NCBI GenBank assembly: GCA_036494545.1 | Contig: DASXOB010000022.1 | Coordinates: 248,001-312,000 of the forward strand | Length of the DNA stretch: 64,000 bases | Direction of reading: 5' to 3' | From: JAICXG01 sp036494545 | GTDB lineage: Bacteria; Verrucomicrobiota; Verrucomicrobiia; Chthoniobacterales; UBA10450 | In this document: positions 8,680-16,882 of the stretch, piece by piece | Layout of the letters: each line of letters opens with the position of its first letter | How positions within the stretch are numbered: the stretch's first letter is position 1 | Made by a program: the position numbers and the translations under genes | Notes under the pieces: model-generated | The model's input: the letters and a program-made list of their open reading frames with translations, nothing else | Databases searched by the model: none | What the model was told of the DNA's origin: nothing

Positions 8680-9393
8680 TCAGATAAAGTAGCCCTGTGG
8701 GATCGCGGCCGCCGACTGCTTCAGGATATGCTTCATCGGCAGATAAAATAGGTCATCAACGTCTCCGAAAATCGGCTCGACCGCGTTTGCGGATATCTTA
8801 TGCGGATACATCTGCACACTATGCCTGACTAGTTCGCGGGGCGACACTGCCTCAAAATTCCTCAGTCGCGTGACCATATCCCGGTCGATAACAACCGTTC
8901 GGGTGTCAGATTGGATCACCCGGCATTCCCTAGCTACCTCCGGATAATTCATCGCTTGCTCTGCTTGAACTTTCTCCAATGCGCCAAACTGTTGCGCTAC
9001 TTGGAATTCAGCCTTCATCGCCTTAAGGCATACCGTTTTCAGATCGCACGGTTCATCTGAACCAATATCGCCATTGTCGAAAAGAAAGCCGAGCGCATCT
9101 TTCGCACTTTTTAAGCTCGGATTGTCAGGAAATGCCTGCGTGTCGGCGAAATCAAAATCAAGCACACAACAGTCGTTCCCGCGATCGGCGCCTCGATTCA
9201 CACGGCCGCCGAGCTGAATCAAACTGGCTGCCGAGGCTCGTTGCCTGAAGCCGGCGGCGAAGGAGAAATCCATCCCGGCTTCTACCAGACTGGTGGCTAC
9301 GAGTACCCAATCGGACTGATGAAGAAGCAGCGCTTTAATACGTTCGATAATGTTGGCCCGATGCACTGGAGCAAGCGCAATCGAGAGATGCAA
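8680..9393 (-). pseudogene. cas3: Cas3 helicase, C-terminal fragment (type I-C-like)
   Basis: About 237 residues starting near LHLSIALAPVHRANIIERI. Superfamily 2 helicase motifs V and VI of Cas3 are clear: VATSLVEAGMDFSF, then ASLIQLGGRVNR. The Cas3 C-terminal domain follows, with CRVIQSDTRTVVIDRD and a run to PQGYFI. The HD nuclease and helicase motifs I-IV are gone; upstream coding ends in a Thr-Pro-repeat scar near 9400. Cas3 normally needs the HD and both RecA lobes to degrade DNA, so this remnant should be inactive. It faces the cas4 pseudogene in the same direction, but cas5, cas8c and cas7 are missing between them. Confidence 0.85.
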
Positions 9394-9403
9394 GACGCGC
9401 CGC

Positions 9404-9480
9404 AGTCGGCGTCGCGCTCGGTGTCGGAGTCGGAGTGACTGTAGGAGTCGCAGTCGGTGTCACAGTTGCCGTCCGTGGGT
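9404..9480 (-). repeat. Thr-Pro repeat scar at a deletion junction
   Basis: The minus strand reads as repeated Thr-Pro-Thr/Ala/Ser codons (TATVTPTATPTVTPTPTPSA), the low-complexity linker common in secreted proteins of this phylum. Here no parent protein surrounds it. On one side lies a Cas3 gene missing its 5' two thirds, on the other a DinB gene missing its 5' end. Short GTCGGNGT-type repeats like this could have served as the recombination point that fused the two. Confidence 0.55.
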
Positions 9481-9483
9481 GCC

Positions 9484-9847
9484 GCATAATGCGCAGGGTA
9501 AACTCGATCCTAGTGACAATCATTCCGTTGGGATGCTGGCTTATCATCTCGTTTTTTGGAACGAGAATGCGCTGGCGCGTTTGCGCGGGGAAAAAACCGC
9601 CAATCCCAACAATAATGACGAAACCTTTAATGACTTCGACGCGACGTATTGGGACGACATCGTGCAGCGGCTCGATCGCGTGATGAAAGCCTTGGAAGCC
9701 GAGGTCGAAAAAATGCCGGAGGAAAAGCTGGTCCGGGTGGCACCGACCATTTCTCACATCAGCACCCACAACGCCTATCACACAGGCCGGATCCTTTATG
9801 TGCGCAAGTTACAAGGCTCCTGGAATCCAGCCAACGGCGTGAAGTAA
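9484..9847 (+). pseudogene. DinB-superfamily protein, 5'-truncated
   Basis: The readable part includes VGMLAYHLVFWNENALARLR, an acidic helical segment and HNAYHTGRILYVRKLQGSWN. This matches the DinB/YfiT four-helix fold with its metal-binding histidines (AYHLVFW and HNAYHTGR). Full-length relatives are about 150-170 residues; only about 120 remain. The frame before 9484 is translated Thr-Pro-repeat DNA. An ATG at 9533 could start a shorter product. These proteins are often thiol-linked metal-dependent hydrolases or transferases. I regard this one as broken at the same junction as cas3. Confidence 0.6.
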
Positions 9848-9998
9848 CCAGAATTAGCTGGCGTTCGCTGACTAAGGTAAGAGATAAGGCGTCATCTCCT
9901 TGCCTTTCCTTTTTCCTTCCGCACTTAGGATTCCAGGTTTCGCGCCGTCAAAACCTTTAATCGTTGGCATGACTCATCTCCAGAGACGGTATCAGGTC

Positions 9999-10754
9999 CT
10001 ACATCGGCGCGGCCTTGGCGATCTCGCGGCCGAGCAGCATCCCGTGATAGGAAAACTCGTTCTCGTGCAATGCTCGCGCATAACGAGAGAATTCTTCCTG
10101 GCGGAAAGAGCCACCATGCATCGGGTGAATCCAGCTTGGCTCACTCTTCTCCAGCCGATCGACCACGTGGCGGATCGGGAATTCATGCGCGAAAATCCCG
10201 GCCGCCCGATAAAGGTCGAGCATCGGGCGCGACAAGTCCTCTGTCACCACCGGCGGTTGATCGGCCGGTTGAATGAAGAGGTCGGACGGAAAGAGACTGC
10301 GTGTCGTCTCATCGATCACCATCATCGAGTCCCAATGATGGACATGCGGTGTCTCGAGAAAACGCAGTTTATGCCGACCAAGGTCGAGGACTTCACCGTC
10401 GCGAAAACCGCGCACCCGCTCTGTGAAACCGAAGCCAGAGGCGTTGAGCTGAATCGAGAGGAGCGAGCCGATCAGCTCCGATTGCGGCGCAGTGCGCATG
10501 AATCGCTCCATCCCGCCATTCTCGTCACCCTCCCAGTGGAGAAGCAGAATGCAGCTCAGCGTTGCCGGGTCGAGCACCTGTGCAATCGCGCCACTCACCG
10601 AATCGTAAAGGTGATGCATCCCCGTGTGGATGAGCGCCGGGCGTTCATCTGCGATAAGGAATTGATTAAAGGTGATGCCGTACGGTTCCTGCCAGGTGGA
10701 GATGCGGTAGATGCCGTCAACGATTTCGTCGATCCGAGTATCAGCGTATGCCAT
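9999..10754 (-). CDS. MBL-fold metallo-hydrolase, flavodiiron-like (ODP type)
   Basis: I placed the start at ATG 10754 (MAYADTRIDEIVDGIYRIS). The longer frame upstream overlaps the divergent peroxiredoxin start and looks non-coding. The protein has about 251 residues. The metal site is HWEGDEN (HxExD, as in the flavodiiron beta-lactamase domain, not the usual HxHxDH), followed by ETPHVHHWDS and SDLF, and a distal HGGSF. No flavodoxin domain follows. Relatives bind a di-iron centre and may reduce or sense O2 or NO. The neighbour is a peroxiredoxin transcribed away from it, which hints at an oxidative-stress pair. Confidence 0.75.
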   Translation of the reverse strand: MAYADTRIDEIVDGIYRISTWQEPYGITFNQFLIADERPALIHTGMHHLYDSVSGAIAQVLDPATLSCILLLHWEGDENGGMERFMRTAPQSELIGSLLSIQLNASGFGFTERVRGFRDGEVLDLGRHKLRFLETPHVHHWDSMMVIDETTRSLFPSDLFIQPADQPPVVTEDLSRPMLDLYRAAGIFAHEFPIRHVVDRLEKSEPSWIHPMHGGSFRQEEFSRYARALHENEFSYHGMLLGREIAKAAPM

Positions 10755-10886
10755 CAGCCATGTTCGGCGGCGACCCATCCGATGCACAAGAAAAAAGCGC
10801 AATCCGAAACTAGTGCCGACCACACACCCATCAGATAGCGTGATCTTTGCCTTTCTGACCTCTCGGATCACTGCTAGCTTTCGGCC

Positions 10887-11420
10887 ATGAAACTCAAACT
10901 CGTTTCGAGCCCTCTCTTTCTCTTCATCATCACGCTCACATGGGCCGCTGAACAAGCATCGCCGCCGGCGTCGGGAGCAGCTGCTCCCGAAGTCAGCCTC
11001 ACGAGCGGTGATGGCAGCGCGGTGAACTTAAAGGATTATCGCGGCAAATGGGTCGTGCTTTATTTCTACCCGAAAGATTTCACCGGCGGCTGCACGCTTG
11101 AAGCGCATAACTTCCAGCGTGACCTCGCAAAGTACGACGCGCTCCATGCCGTTGTCCTTGGAGTGAGCGTAGATAGCGCCGAGTCCCACAAAGGCTTTTG
11201 CGCCAAGGAAGGTTTGAACTTCAAACTCCTCGCCGATACCGACGCCAGAGTGTCGGCAGAGTACGGTTCAGTCATGGATTACAACGGAATGAAGATAGCG
11301 GGGCGAAACACCTTCATCATCGATCCAAACGGTAAGGTGGCGAAAACATTTATCGGGGTAAAACCGGCGGGACACAGCGCGGAAGTCCTGCAAGCCCTGG
11401 CGACATTGCAAAAGAGCTGA
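10887..11420 (+). CDS. Exported peroxiredoxin (BCP/AhpC-TSA family)
   Basis: 177 residues. A signal peptide ends near TWAAEQ, then comes a thioredoxin fold. The peroxidatic site is YPKDFTGGCTLE (Thr and Cys of the TxxC motif). A second Cys five residues after the SVDSAESHKG stretch (FCAKEG) is a candidate resolving Cys, as in atypical 2-Cys BCP proteins. It reduces peroxides using thioredoxin-like donors. The signal peptide puts it in the periplasm, which is less common for BCPs. Complete length. Confidence 0.88.
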   Translation: MKLKLVSSPLFLFIITLTWAAEQASPPASGAAAPEVSLTSGDGSAVNLKDYRGKWVVLYFYPKDFTGGCTLEAHNFQRDLAKYDALHAVVLGVSVDSAESHKGFCAKEGLNFKLLADTDARVSAEYGSVMDYNGMKIAGRNTFIIDPNGKVAKTFIGVKPAGHSAEVLQALATLQKS

Positions 11421-11681
11421 CCTGAGGTTTCTTCGAACCGCCAGCCTGAGGCGTTCGGAGTCGTAGTCTAAGCTTTCAGTAGTTCGTCATACCGACGGGC
11501 CTATTGCCGGGAGGCTGAAGCTTTTCGTTGTGGCGTGTCGAAGGAGCATCGGTTCGAGATGCCGAATGGGCGAACGCGATTTCGCACCCTCTTTCGCCAA
11601 CTTATCCCAGACTCCGGTTCCCGGGAGAACAGCGCCGTCCGTTGCTCCACCGAGCCCGGAACGATCCATTAGTTTGTGTGA
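11421..11681. other. Intergenic stretch between peroxiredoxin and amt
   Basis: No gene with convincing composition is seen on either strand. Short open frames here lack starts, binding sites or any recognisable domain. The 3' end leads into the amt promoter. Confidence 0.4.
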
Positions 11682-11710
11682 TTGACATCTTTGCGCCAAC
11701 CCGCTCATAC
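11682..11710 (+). promoter_or_regulatory. Sigma-70-type promoter of the ammonium transporter
   Basis: TTGACA at 11682-11687, a 17-nt spacer, then TCATAC at 11705-11710. Predicted transcription starts near 11717, giving a very short leader. The ribosome site GAAGGAAA lies just before ATG 11734. I see no sigma-54 (GG-N10-GC) element, which often controls amt genes. Confidence 0.6.
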
Positions 11711-11733
11711 TCCGCGCCCAACGAAGGAAAACT

Positions 11734-13008
11734 ATGTTACATCTCGATACTGGAAACACCGGTTTCACACTCTTGTGCGCCAGCCTGGTCATGCTCATGA
11801 CTCCGGGACTGGCTTTCTTTTATGGCGGCCTGGTGGGACGACGAAATGTGCTCGCGATCATGATGCAGAGCTATGTCTCCATGGGCTGGACGACCGTTTT
11901 ATGGTGGGCCTTTGGGTTTTCGCTCTGTTTCTCCGGCGATCACAAAAGCGGCACCGACTTTTTTGGAATCGTCGGCAATCTCAACTGGGCCGGGCTGCGT
12001 GGCATCACCCTCGCGACCCCTTCGCCTAACGACACTATCCCGATGATCGTTTTCTGCGCCTACCAGATGATGTTCGCCATCATTACCCCAGCGCTGATCA
12101 CCGGCGCCTTTACCAATCGCATCACCTTCAAGGCTTACATGTGGTTTCTGACCGGGTGGCTGATCTTTGTTTACTTTCCCTTTGTCCACATGGTGTGGGG
12201 CGGCGGCTTGCTGGGTCAATGGGGCGTGAAAGATTTTGCCGGCGGAATCGTGGTTCATAACATCGCCGGAATCGCGGCGCTCGCTTCCGTCCTCTATGTC
12301 GGCAAGCGCAAAGTGGTCGATCGTGGTCCGCATAGTGTTCCATTAGTCGCGCTCGGCACCGGTCTGCTTTGGTTTGGTTGGTATGGATTCAACGCCGGGT
12401 CGGAATTTCGAGTCGACTCGACTACCGCAGTCGCCTTCTTAAATACAGATGTCGCCGCCTCTTTCGCCGCCATAGCGTGGCTTTGTGTCGACTGGCGAGT
12501 ATCCAAGAAGCCGAAGTTCCTCGGTCTACTTACCGGCGCGGTTGCCGGGCTTGCCACCATCACTCCCGCCGCCGGCTATGTCTCACCGGCGACAGCGGTG
12601 ATCATCGGTCTCGTTTCAGGAGTGGTTTGTTATTATGCCTGCGCCCTCAAGAACAAGCTGCAATGGGATGACGCGCTCGATGTTTGGGGCGTGCATGGCG
12701 TTGGCGGTTTCATCGGGATTATCTTACTTGGAGTATTCGCATCCACTGCCTGGAACCCGGCCGCCAATGGCGGGACTAACGGTCTGCTCGCGGGTAACTC
12801 CAGCTTTTTCCTGAAACAATGTGCGGCTGTCATCTTCTCCTCGGTCTGGGCCTTCATTTTCACCTACGGAATGCTATGGATCATTGATCGCGTGACAGTC
12901 GTTCGTGTCGAAGATGCCCACGAAGAGCTGGGTCTGGATGAGGCCATTCATGGCGAGACTGCCTACGTGGATGTAGAAGTAGTTCGAACAACTATTCAGC
13001 CGTTATAA
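11734..13008 (+). CDS. amt: Ammonium transporter, Amt/MEP/Rh family
   Basis: 424 residues with about 11 membrane spans. Family motifs include LMTPGLAFFYGGLV near the N-terminus, the twin-His region (HMVWGGGLLGQWG and the second His in VVHNIAG), and the conserved VHGVGGFIG and HGE segments near the C-terminus. It moves ammonium across the inner membrane. The cytosolic tail that contacts PII proteins is present (EELGLDEAIHGE). No glnK lies next to it, which is unusual because amt and glnK are commonly paired. The dispersed octamer occurs in frame as Pro-Asn-Asp at 12025-12032. Confidence 0.95.
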   Translation: MLHLDTGNTGFTLLCASLVMLMTPGLAFFYGGLVGRRNVLAIMMQSYVSMGWTTVLWWAFGFSLCFSGDHKSGTDFFGIVGNLNWAGLRGITLATPSPNDTIPMIVFCAYQMMFAIITPALITGAFTNRITFKAYMWFLTGWLIFVYFPFVHMVWGGGLLGQWGVKDFAGGIVVHNIAGIAALASVLYVGKRKVVDRGPHSVPLVALGTGLLWFGWYGFNAGSEFRVDSTTAVAFLNTDVAASFAAIAWLCVDWRVSKKPKFLGLLTGAVAGLATITPAAGYVSPATAVIIGLVSGVVCYYACALKNKLQWDDALDVWGVHGVGGFIGIILLGVFASTAWNPAANGGTNGLLAGNSSFFLKQCAAVIFSSVWAFIFTYGMLWIIDRVTVVRVEDAHEELGLDEAIHGETAYVDVEVVRTTIQPL

Positions 13009-13043
13009 ATGTGGCGGGATGACGCACTCATCCTGCCATGCCA

Positions 13044-13311
13044 GACCTAATCGCCCTTAGACGAACACGACAGAATCATCGTCTACTCCTTCGCTACTCG
13101 AAGGCATGAAAAAACGCGACATGGATGTGGCGTCATGTCTTATAACAAGACGCAACGCACCTATTCCTTATCGATCTTCTCTCCGGCGCGGCGTTTTGGC
13201 CGGTATCGCAAGATATTACTCGACACAACGAATCTCGCTTCTCGCGATCCAGATTCTTATGGCGTCGTTTTATATTCCCAAGATTAATCGCTCCGTCCCC
13301 GCTCTCACCGG
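13044..13311 (+). repeat. Leader repeat copy A (upstream of the secreted protein at 13415)
   Basis: This ~268-bp segment aligns over its whole length with 14218-14483 (copy B). Identical blocks include GACCTAATCGC at the left end, ATTACTCGACA, and GAATCTCGCT. The right end contains ATG codon 13259 and MASFYIPKINRS, the relic equivalent of the functional signal-peptide start MMSFLIPKFSCS in copy B. Copy A therefore preserves the leader and decapitated signal peptide of an older gene duplicate. It runs in frame into the next gene. Confidence 0.75.
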
Positions 13312-13414
13312 CCCGCTCAATTCAAAAAAGCGGTCTTTGCCGGGTAAGATTTATTCGTTGGGCGAGAAAAAAAAAGTGTTGACATGCGTTTGGGAAATCT
13401 TCACACCAGCGTTC

Positions 13415-14071
13415 ATGAACCAGTCAACTATAAAAAAGCTCAGTCTCACTGTTCTTGCTACCTTATGTGGCGGAGCAGTTTTCGCCGGGGGGCCATTAAG
13501 AGCTCCAGTGTGGAACCATGCGATTGTGCCCATGAGGCCGGACGCCGAACAACCAGCGGCGCCATTCATCTATACCAACTTGCAGACCGATGCCTGCACT
13601 AGTTGCAATTACGACACGAACAACGGCTTCCTGGTGTTAGGTCCGACAAACTGCTTTGACGGAGTATCCACGCAGTGGCTTGCCTATCCGTTCTACGCTG
13701 CTCGAACTGCGGCTCCGAGGCAGATCAACCTCGCCGTCACGCTGGATGCCGATATCTGCTCAAACGGCGCCAATAAGTTCACGGCGGCGATCTATGACGA
13801 TGCCTGCGCCGGCCCGAATACTCTGTTAACATCTGCCGTCGGGACCGCGCCAGCCGCGCCCTGTGCACTGGCCGTAGTCCGACTGCGCACCCCGCCAACG
13901 CTGACCGCCGGAGTCAAATACTGGGTCGTGGTAACGACCGCCGCGAATCAGACTGGCTTTACCGGTGTCTGGTGGGAAAGCAACTACGCTCCGGGCTACG
14001 TCAACTTCAATGACACCAACGGCTGGCAGCTCAATGCTGTTGGCAGCCCGGGTGGGTTCTCGATTCAATAA
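13415..14071 (+). CDS. Secreted protein of unknown function (choice-of-anchor-like beta domain)
   Basis: 218 residues from ATG 13415. A signal peptide (MNQSTIKKLSLTVLATLCGG) ends near AVFAGG. The mature part has paired cysteines (DACTSCN, NCFDG, DDACAG) and a beta-rich domain with TAGVKYWVVVTTAA and GVWWESNYAPGY, like the extracellular choice-of-anchor domains of other secreted proteins. The reading frame stays open 103 codons further upstream because copy A of the leader repeat is in frame. I reject that extension, since the signal peptide starts here. TTGACA at 13379-13384 may be part of a promoter, but I see no matching -10 box. Confidence 0.7.
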   Translation: MNQSTIKKLSLTVLATLCGGAVFAGGPLRAPVWNHAIVPMRPDAEQPAAPFIYTNLQTDACTSCNYDTNNGFLVLGPTNCFDGVSTQWLAYPFYAARTAAPRQINLAVTLDADICSNGANKFTAAIYDDACAGPNTLLTSAVGTAPAAPCALAVVRLRTPPTLTAGVKYWVVVTTAANQTGFTGVWWESNYAPGYVNFNDTNGWQLNAVGSPGGFSIQ

Positions 14072-14095
14072 CTGTTTAAGTTAACTGACAGTGCG

Positions 14096-14130
14096 AGCCC
14101 GCGCAGGATACTGCGCGGGCTTTGTCATTT
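14096..14130 (+). terminator. Strong intrinsic terminator
   Basis: A perfect 11-bp GC-rich stem (AGCCCGCGCAG with CTGCGCGGGCT, loop GATA) is followed by TTGTCATTT. It ends the transcript of the secreted protein and separates it from leader copy B. Confidence 0.85.
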
Positions 14131-14144
14131 CCAGAAGGAGTGTC

Positions 14145-14161
14145 GAAATGGGGTCAGTCTG
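14145..14161. other. GGGGTCAG scar resembling the transposase leader
   Basis: GAAATGGGGTCAGTCTG closely matches the segment upstream of the transposase at 1-56 (GAAATAGGGGTCAGTGTG). It sits right at the start of the inter-repeat DNA before leader copy B and may be debris of a REP/RAYT element. Too short for a firm call. Confidence 0.3.
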
Positions 14162-14217
14162 GATCAGTCCTTTTTCTTGCATTTCGCTCTAGTGCCTTCT
14201 TTAACGCGACCTAATCG

Positions 14218-14483
14218 CGCTTCTTGAAAGACCACGAGAGAATCGTCGCGTACGGCTTTCGCTTCTGGAACGCATGAGAGAAGCCGCGACATAGATGCGG
14301 CCTTATGCCTCAATATCAGACGCAGCCCCGCGTTCGATCTCTTGCCGGCCATCTCTCCGGCACGCCATTTGGCAATTGTCACAAGAAATTACTCGACATA
14401 AGGAATCTCGCTCCTCACGATCGAGTTCTTATGATGTCGTTTCTTATTCCGAAATTTAGTTGCTCAAGCCCTACCCTCGTCGG
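14218..14483 (+). repeat. Leader repeat copy B (upstream and 5' end of the FG-GAP protein)
   Basis: Direct repeat of copy A 1174 bp away. It covers the probable promoter and leader plus the first ~18 codons of the FG-GAP gene. The two copies flank the 13415 gene, as expected from a tandem duplication of a leader-plus-secreted-gene unit followed by replacement or heavy divergence of one coding part. Confidence 0.75.
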
Positions 14484-16209
14484 GCTGACAGCATCCGCCG
14501 CTCTCCTGACGGCGCCGGTCGCGCTTGCGACCAATCAAATCAGGCTGACGGCGAATCCGCGGACGGCTGAGGTAAAACAGAAGATCACCCTCACAGCGAG
14601 CGTGACCACCGACGGCCAATCCGCCACCGGCGGCACAGTTACTTTTCTCGATGGGCAAACCTCCCTCGGTAGCATCCAGGTCGTTGGCACACATCCGGCG
14701 CCGGAACATCGCACCGGCACTGCGGTGCTCACCACAATTCTTGCTCCCGGCGTCCACCCGCTAGTCGCAACCTACGGCGGCACGGCACAGTCGCCAGATA
14801 TTGTCACATCCCGACGCGTGACCGTAGCCGTTACTGGCACGACTTCGAGTTCCACCAGTCTGACTGCGAAGCCTGACTCTCAGCACGCGCAAAATTACGA
14901 TTTTACGGCGACGGTTACAGGTCTGGGCCTGCTTACACCGAGTCAAAGCGTCAAGGTTCGCGATACCACCGCCGGTGTTACCCTTGGCATCGCGCCGCTG
15001 GATCCACTTAGTGTCATCCATGGCTTTGGCCGGGCCAATGTGGTTCCAGCTTCGGGCGGACCTGCGCAGGCAGTCATTGCCGATCTCAACGCCGACGGAT
15101 TTGCCGACGTTGCCACGGCCAACGCCAGCTTTTCGGTGAGTTCCATGGGCGTCCTGCTCGGTAATGGCGACGGCACTTTCCAGCCACCAGTCACTTATCC
15201 TACGGGGGTCTTTACCAGTGGCATTCTTGTCGCGGACTTTAACCAGGATGGAATCCCAGATATCGCTGCCATGAGTCAGGGTGATGGCACCGATGGTCCG
15301 GTGGCTATCTTTCTCGGTAATGGTGACGGCACTTTCCAGGATCCCATCGTCAACAACCTCGGCATCTTTCCAGTTGCGATCGTCGCCGGCGACTTCGATC
15401 GCGATGGCGTGCTGGATATCGCGAGCATCGATTACTTCGCTAACAACGCCTATATCTCGTTAGGCAACGGCGATGGCACATTCAAGCCCGTGGTGTCATA
15501 TGCTGCCGGCGGTGCTCCCTATAGCATCGCCACAGCCGATTTTAACAACGATCACTTTGCCGACCTCGCGGTGGTGAACGACAACGACAGTACAGTAAGT
15601 GTGCTTTTGGGAAACGGCGACGGCACCTTCCAGACTCAGAAAGTTTTTCCAACCGGGTTCCAGGTCGAGTTTGTCGTCACCGGTGACCTGAATGCCGATG
15701 GCAAGCAAGACATCGTGGTCGCTAACTATGCCGATACTACGGCCGGTGTCCTGCTGGGTAATGGCGACGGCACCTTCCAACCGCAGGTACCATGGTCGGT
15801 CAGCGGATATGCAAGTGGACTCGCCATTGCCGACCTCGATGGCGACGGCTCCCTGGATATCGCCGTTTCCTGCAACGTTCCGCCGCGGGTCGATGTGCTG
15901 TATAACCACGGCGACGCCACCTTTGCGCCGGCACAGCCATTCAGGATCGGTCAAGGCACAAGCTTTCAGCTAAGTATCGGCGACTTGAATGGCGATGGCG
16001 CACCAGACATTATCAGCGAGGACATCACGACCTCCATCAGCGTCCTCACTAACGGCACCACTGCCACCGCTACGCTTACTGACATAGCTGTTCCCGGCAG
16101 TTCCACCGACATGGAAAAGGTGATCGCAACCTATCAAGGCGATGGCCGCTATGCCCCTTCCCGCTCTAAGGGGATCGAAGTCACCGGTTCCCACCTCGGG
16201 CCCGAATAA
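14431..16209 (+). CDS. Secreted FG-GAP/VCBS repeat protein with N-terminal Ig-like domain
   Basis: 592 residues from ATG 14431 (a second Met follows directly). The signal peptide runs to VALATN. Residues ~30-140 form a bacterial Ig-like domain (VTFLDGQTSLGSIQV). A second short beta domain and then about eight FG-GAP repeats follow, each with a calcium-binding DxNxDGxxD loop and the tail LLGNGDGTFQ. These build an integrin-alpha-like beta-propeller. No enzyme domain or anchor is visible. The repeats are alike at DNA level. One dispersed octamer is in frame at 15458. Confidence 0.88.
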   Translation: MMSFLIPKFSCSSPTLVGLTASAALLTAPVALATNQIRLTANPRTAEVKQKITLTASVTTDGQSATGGTVTFLDGQTSLGSIQVVGTHPAPEHRTGTAVLTTILAPGVHPLVATYGGTAQSPDIVTSRRVTVAVTGTTSSSTSLTAKPDSQHAQNYDFTATVTGLGLLTPSQSVKVRDTTAGVTLGIAPLDPLSVIHGFGRANVVPASGGPAQAVIADLNADGFADVATANASFSVSSMGVLLGNGDGTFQPPVTYPTGVFTSGILVADFNQDGIPDIAAMSQGDGTDGPVAIFLGNGDGTFQDPIVNNLGIFPVAIVAGDFDRDGVLDIASIDYFANNAYISLGNGDGTFKPVVSYAAGGAPYSIATADFNNDHFADLAVVNDNDSTVSVLLGNGDGTFQTQKVFPTGFQVEFVVTGDLNADGKQDIVVANYADTTAGVLLGNGDGTFQPQVPWSVSGYASGLAIADLDGDGSLDIAVSCNVPPRVDVLYNHGDATFAPAQPFRIGQGTSFQLSIGDLNGDGAPDIISEDITTSISVLTNGTTATATLTDIAVPGSSTDMEKVIATYQGDGRYAPSRSKGIEVTGSHLGPE

Positions 16210-16282
16210 GTGGTTGAATTAAATATCACAATATTGAGACACACCCCAAGTCATCCCCCTTGCCTGGGGAAGCGACCTGTAT

Positions 16283-16576
16283 CTAGCGAAACCCATGCCC
16301 GACCGTCGTAATAACAAAGTATAGAAAGGCCACAATAGACAGCCCATCGATGATCCTGAAGCAATCCGGGATGAAAACTAACCGTCGATTACGAAACGAC
16401 CGATATCTTTTAAAGAATAGGAACTGGGTCAAGGCAAAGGAGGTTTCAGGTGTATTGTTTCGAAAAAGTCCAGGTGATCCAAGTTCCCTCCACACGTCAG
16501 GCTCAGATCGCTTCGGCAGACGAAGCATAATCGCACTCGCCACCATCAGCATAGCGAAAGATGCCAATACGACCAC
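16283..16576 (-). CDS. Small membrane protein, two predicted transmembrane segments
   Basis: 97 residues from a GTG at 16576; an upstream CTG in the same frame is an alternative start. Hydrophobic segments at each end (VVLASFAMLMVASAIML and IVAFLYFVITTV) flank a polar middle containing WRELGSPGLFRNN. No domain recognised. It is the last of three co-directional small genes and follows the previous stop by about 30 nt. Confidence 0.5.
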   Translation of the reverse strand: MVVLASFAMLMVASAIMLRLPKRSEPDVWRELGSPGLFRNNTPETSFALTQFLFFKRYRSFRNRRLVFIPDCFRIIDGLSIVAFLYFVITTVGHGFR

Positions 16577-16606
16577 CCCAAGCGTATAGATCAGTTGTCG
16601 CTGCCT

Positions 16607-16876
16607 TTACCCCGCGTACCGGATTATCCGAACGGAGCAAGCCTTCTCCTTGAGCAGTTCCAGATATTGTTTAAGAAGCTTGGGATCGTCACAGCGCAGG
16701 CTTAAATCCACCCAGACCTTGCCACTAATCACTTCCGTAATGTCCAAGTCGTACATATCACCATGCACCCGCCACAGTGTTAGCCGCCCATTCTGCTTTC
16801 CGTCAAAGGATTCCATCTTTCGTACGCTCCTTGTCGGAGTCGCACCTTCCATATTTCCAATAGCGAGAATCCCCAT
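16607..16876 (-). CDS. Hypothetical protein, possibly the C-terminal half of a nonsense-split protein
   Basis: 89 residues, soluble, no signal peptide, no known domain. Its ATG is in the same frame as the secreted protein upstream. Only TAG GAT CCG separates that protein's last Pro codon from this Met. The simplest reading is one ~197-residue secreted protein cut by an amber codon at 16883-16885. A weak AGGA before the ATG would allow separate translation. Confidence 0.5.
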   Translation of the reverse strand: MGILAIGNMEGATPTRSVRKMESFDGKQNGRLTLWRVHGDMYDLDITEVISGKVWVDLSLRCDDPKLLKQYLELLKEKACSVRIIRYAG

Positions 16877-16882
16877 CGGATC

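Noticed and set aside
13379..13384. TTGACA as a promoter of the secreted protein at 13415
   Set aside because: The -35 match is perfect, but no -10 box occurs 15-19 bp later (the sequence there is TTCACA-like), and the start codon follows too soon.
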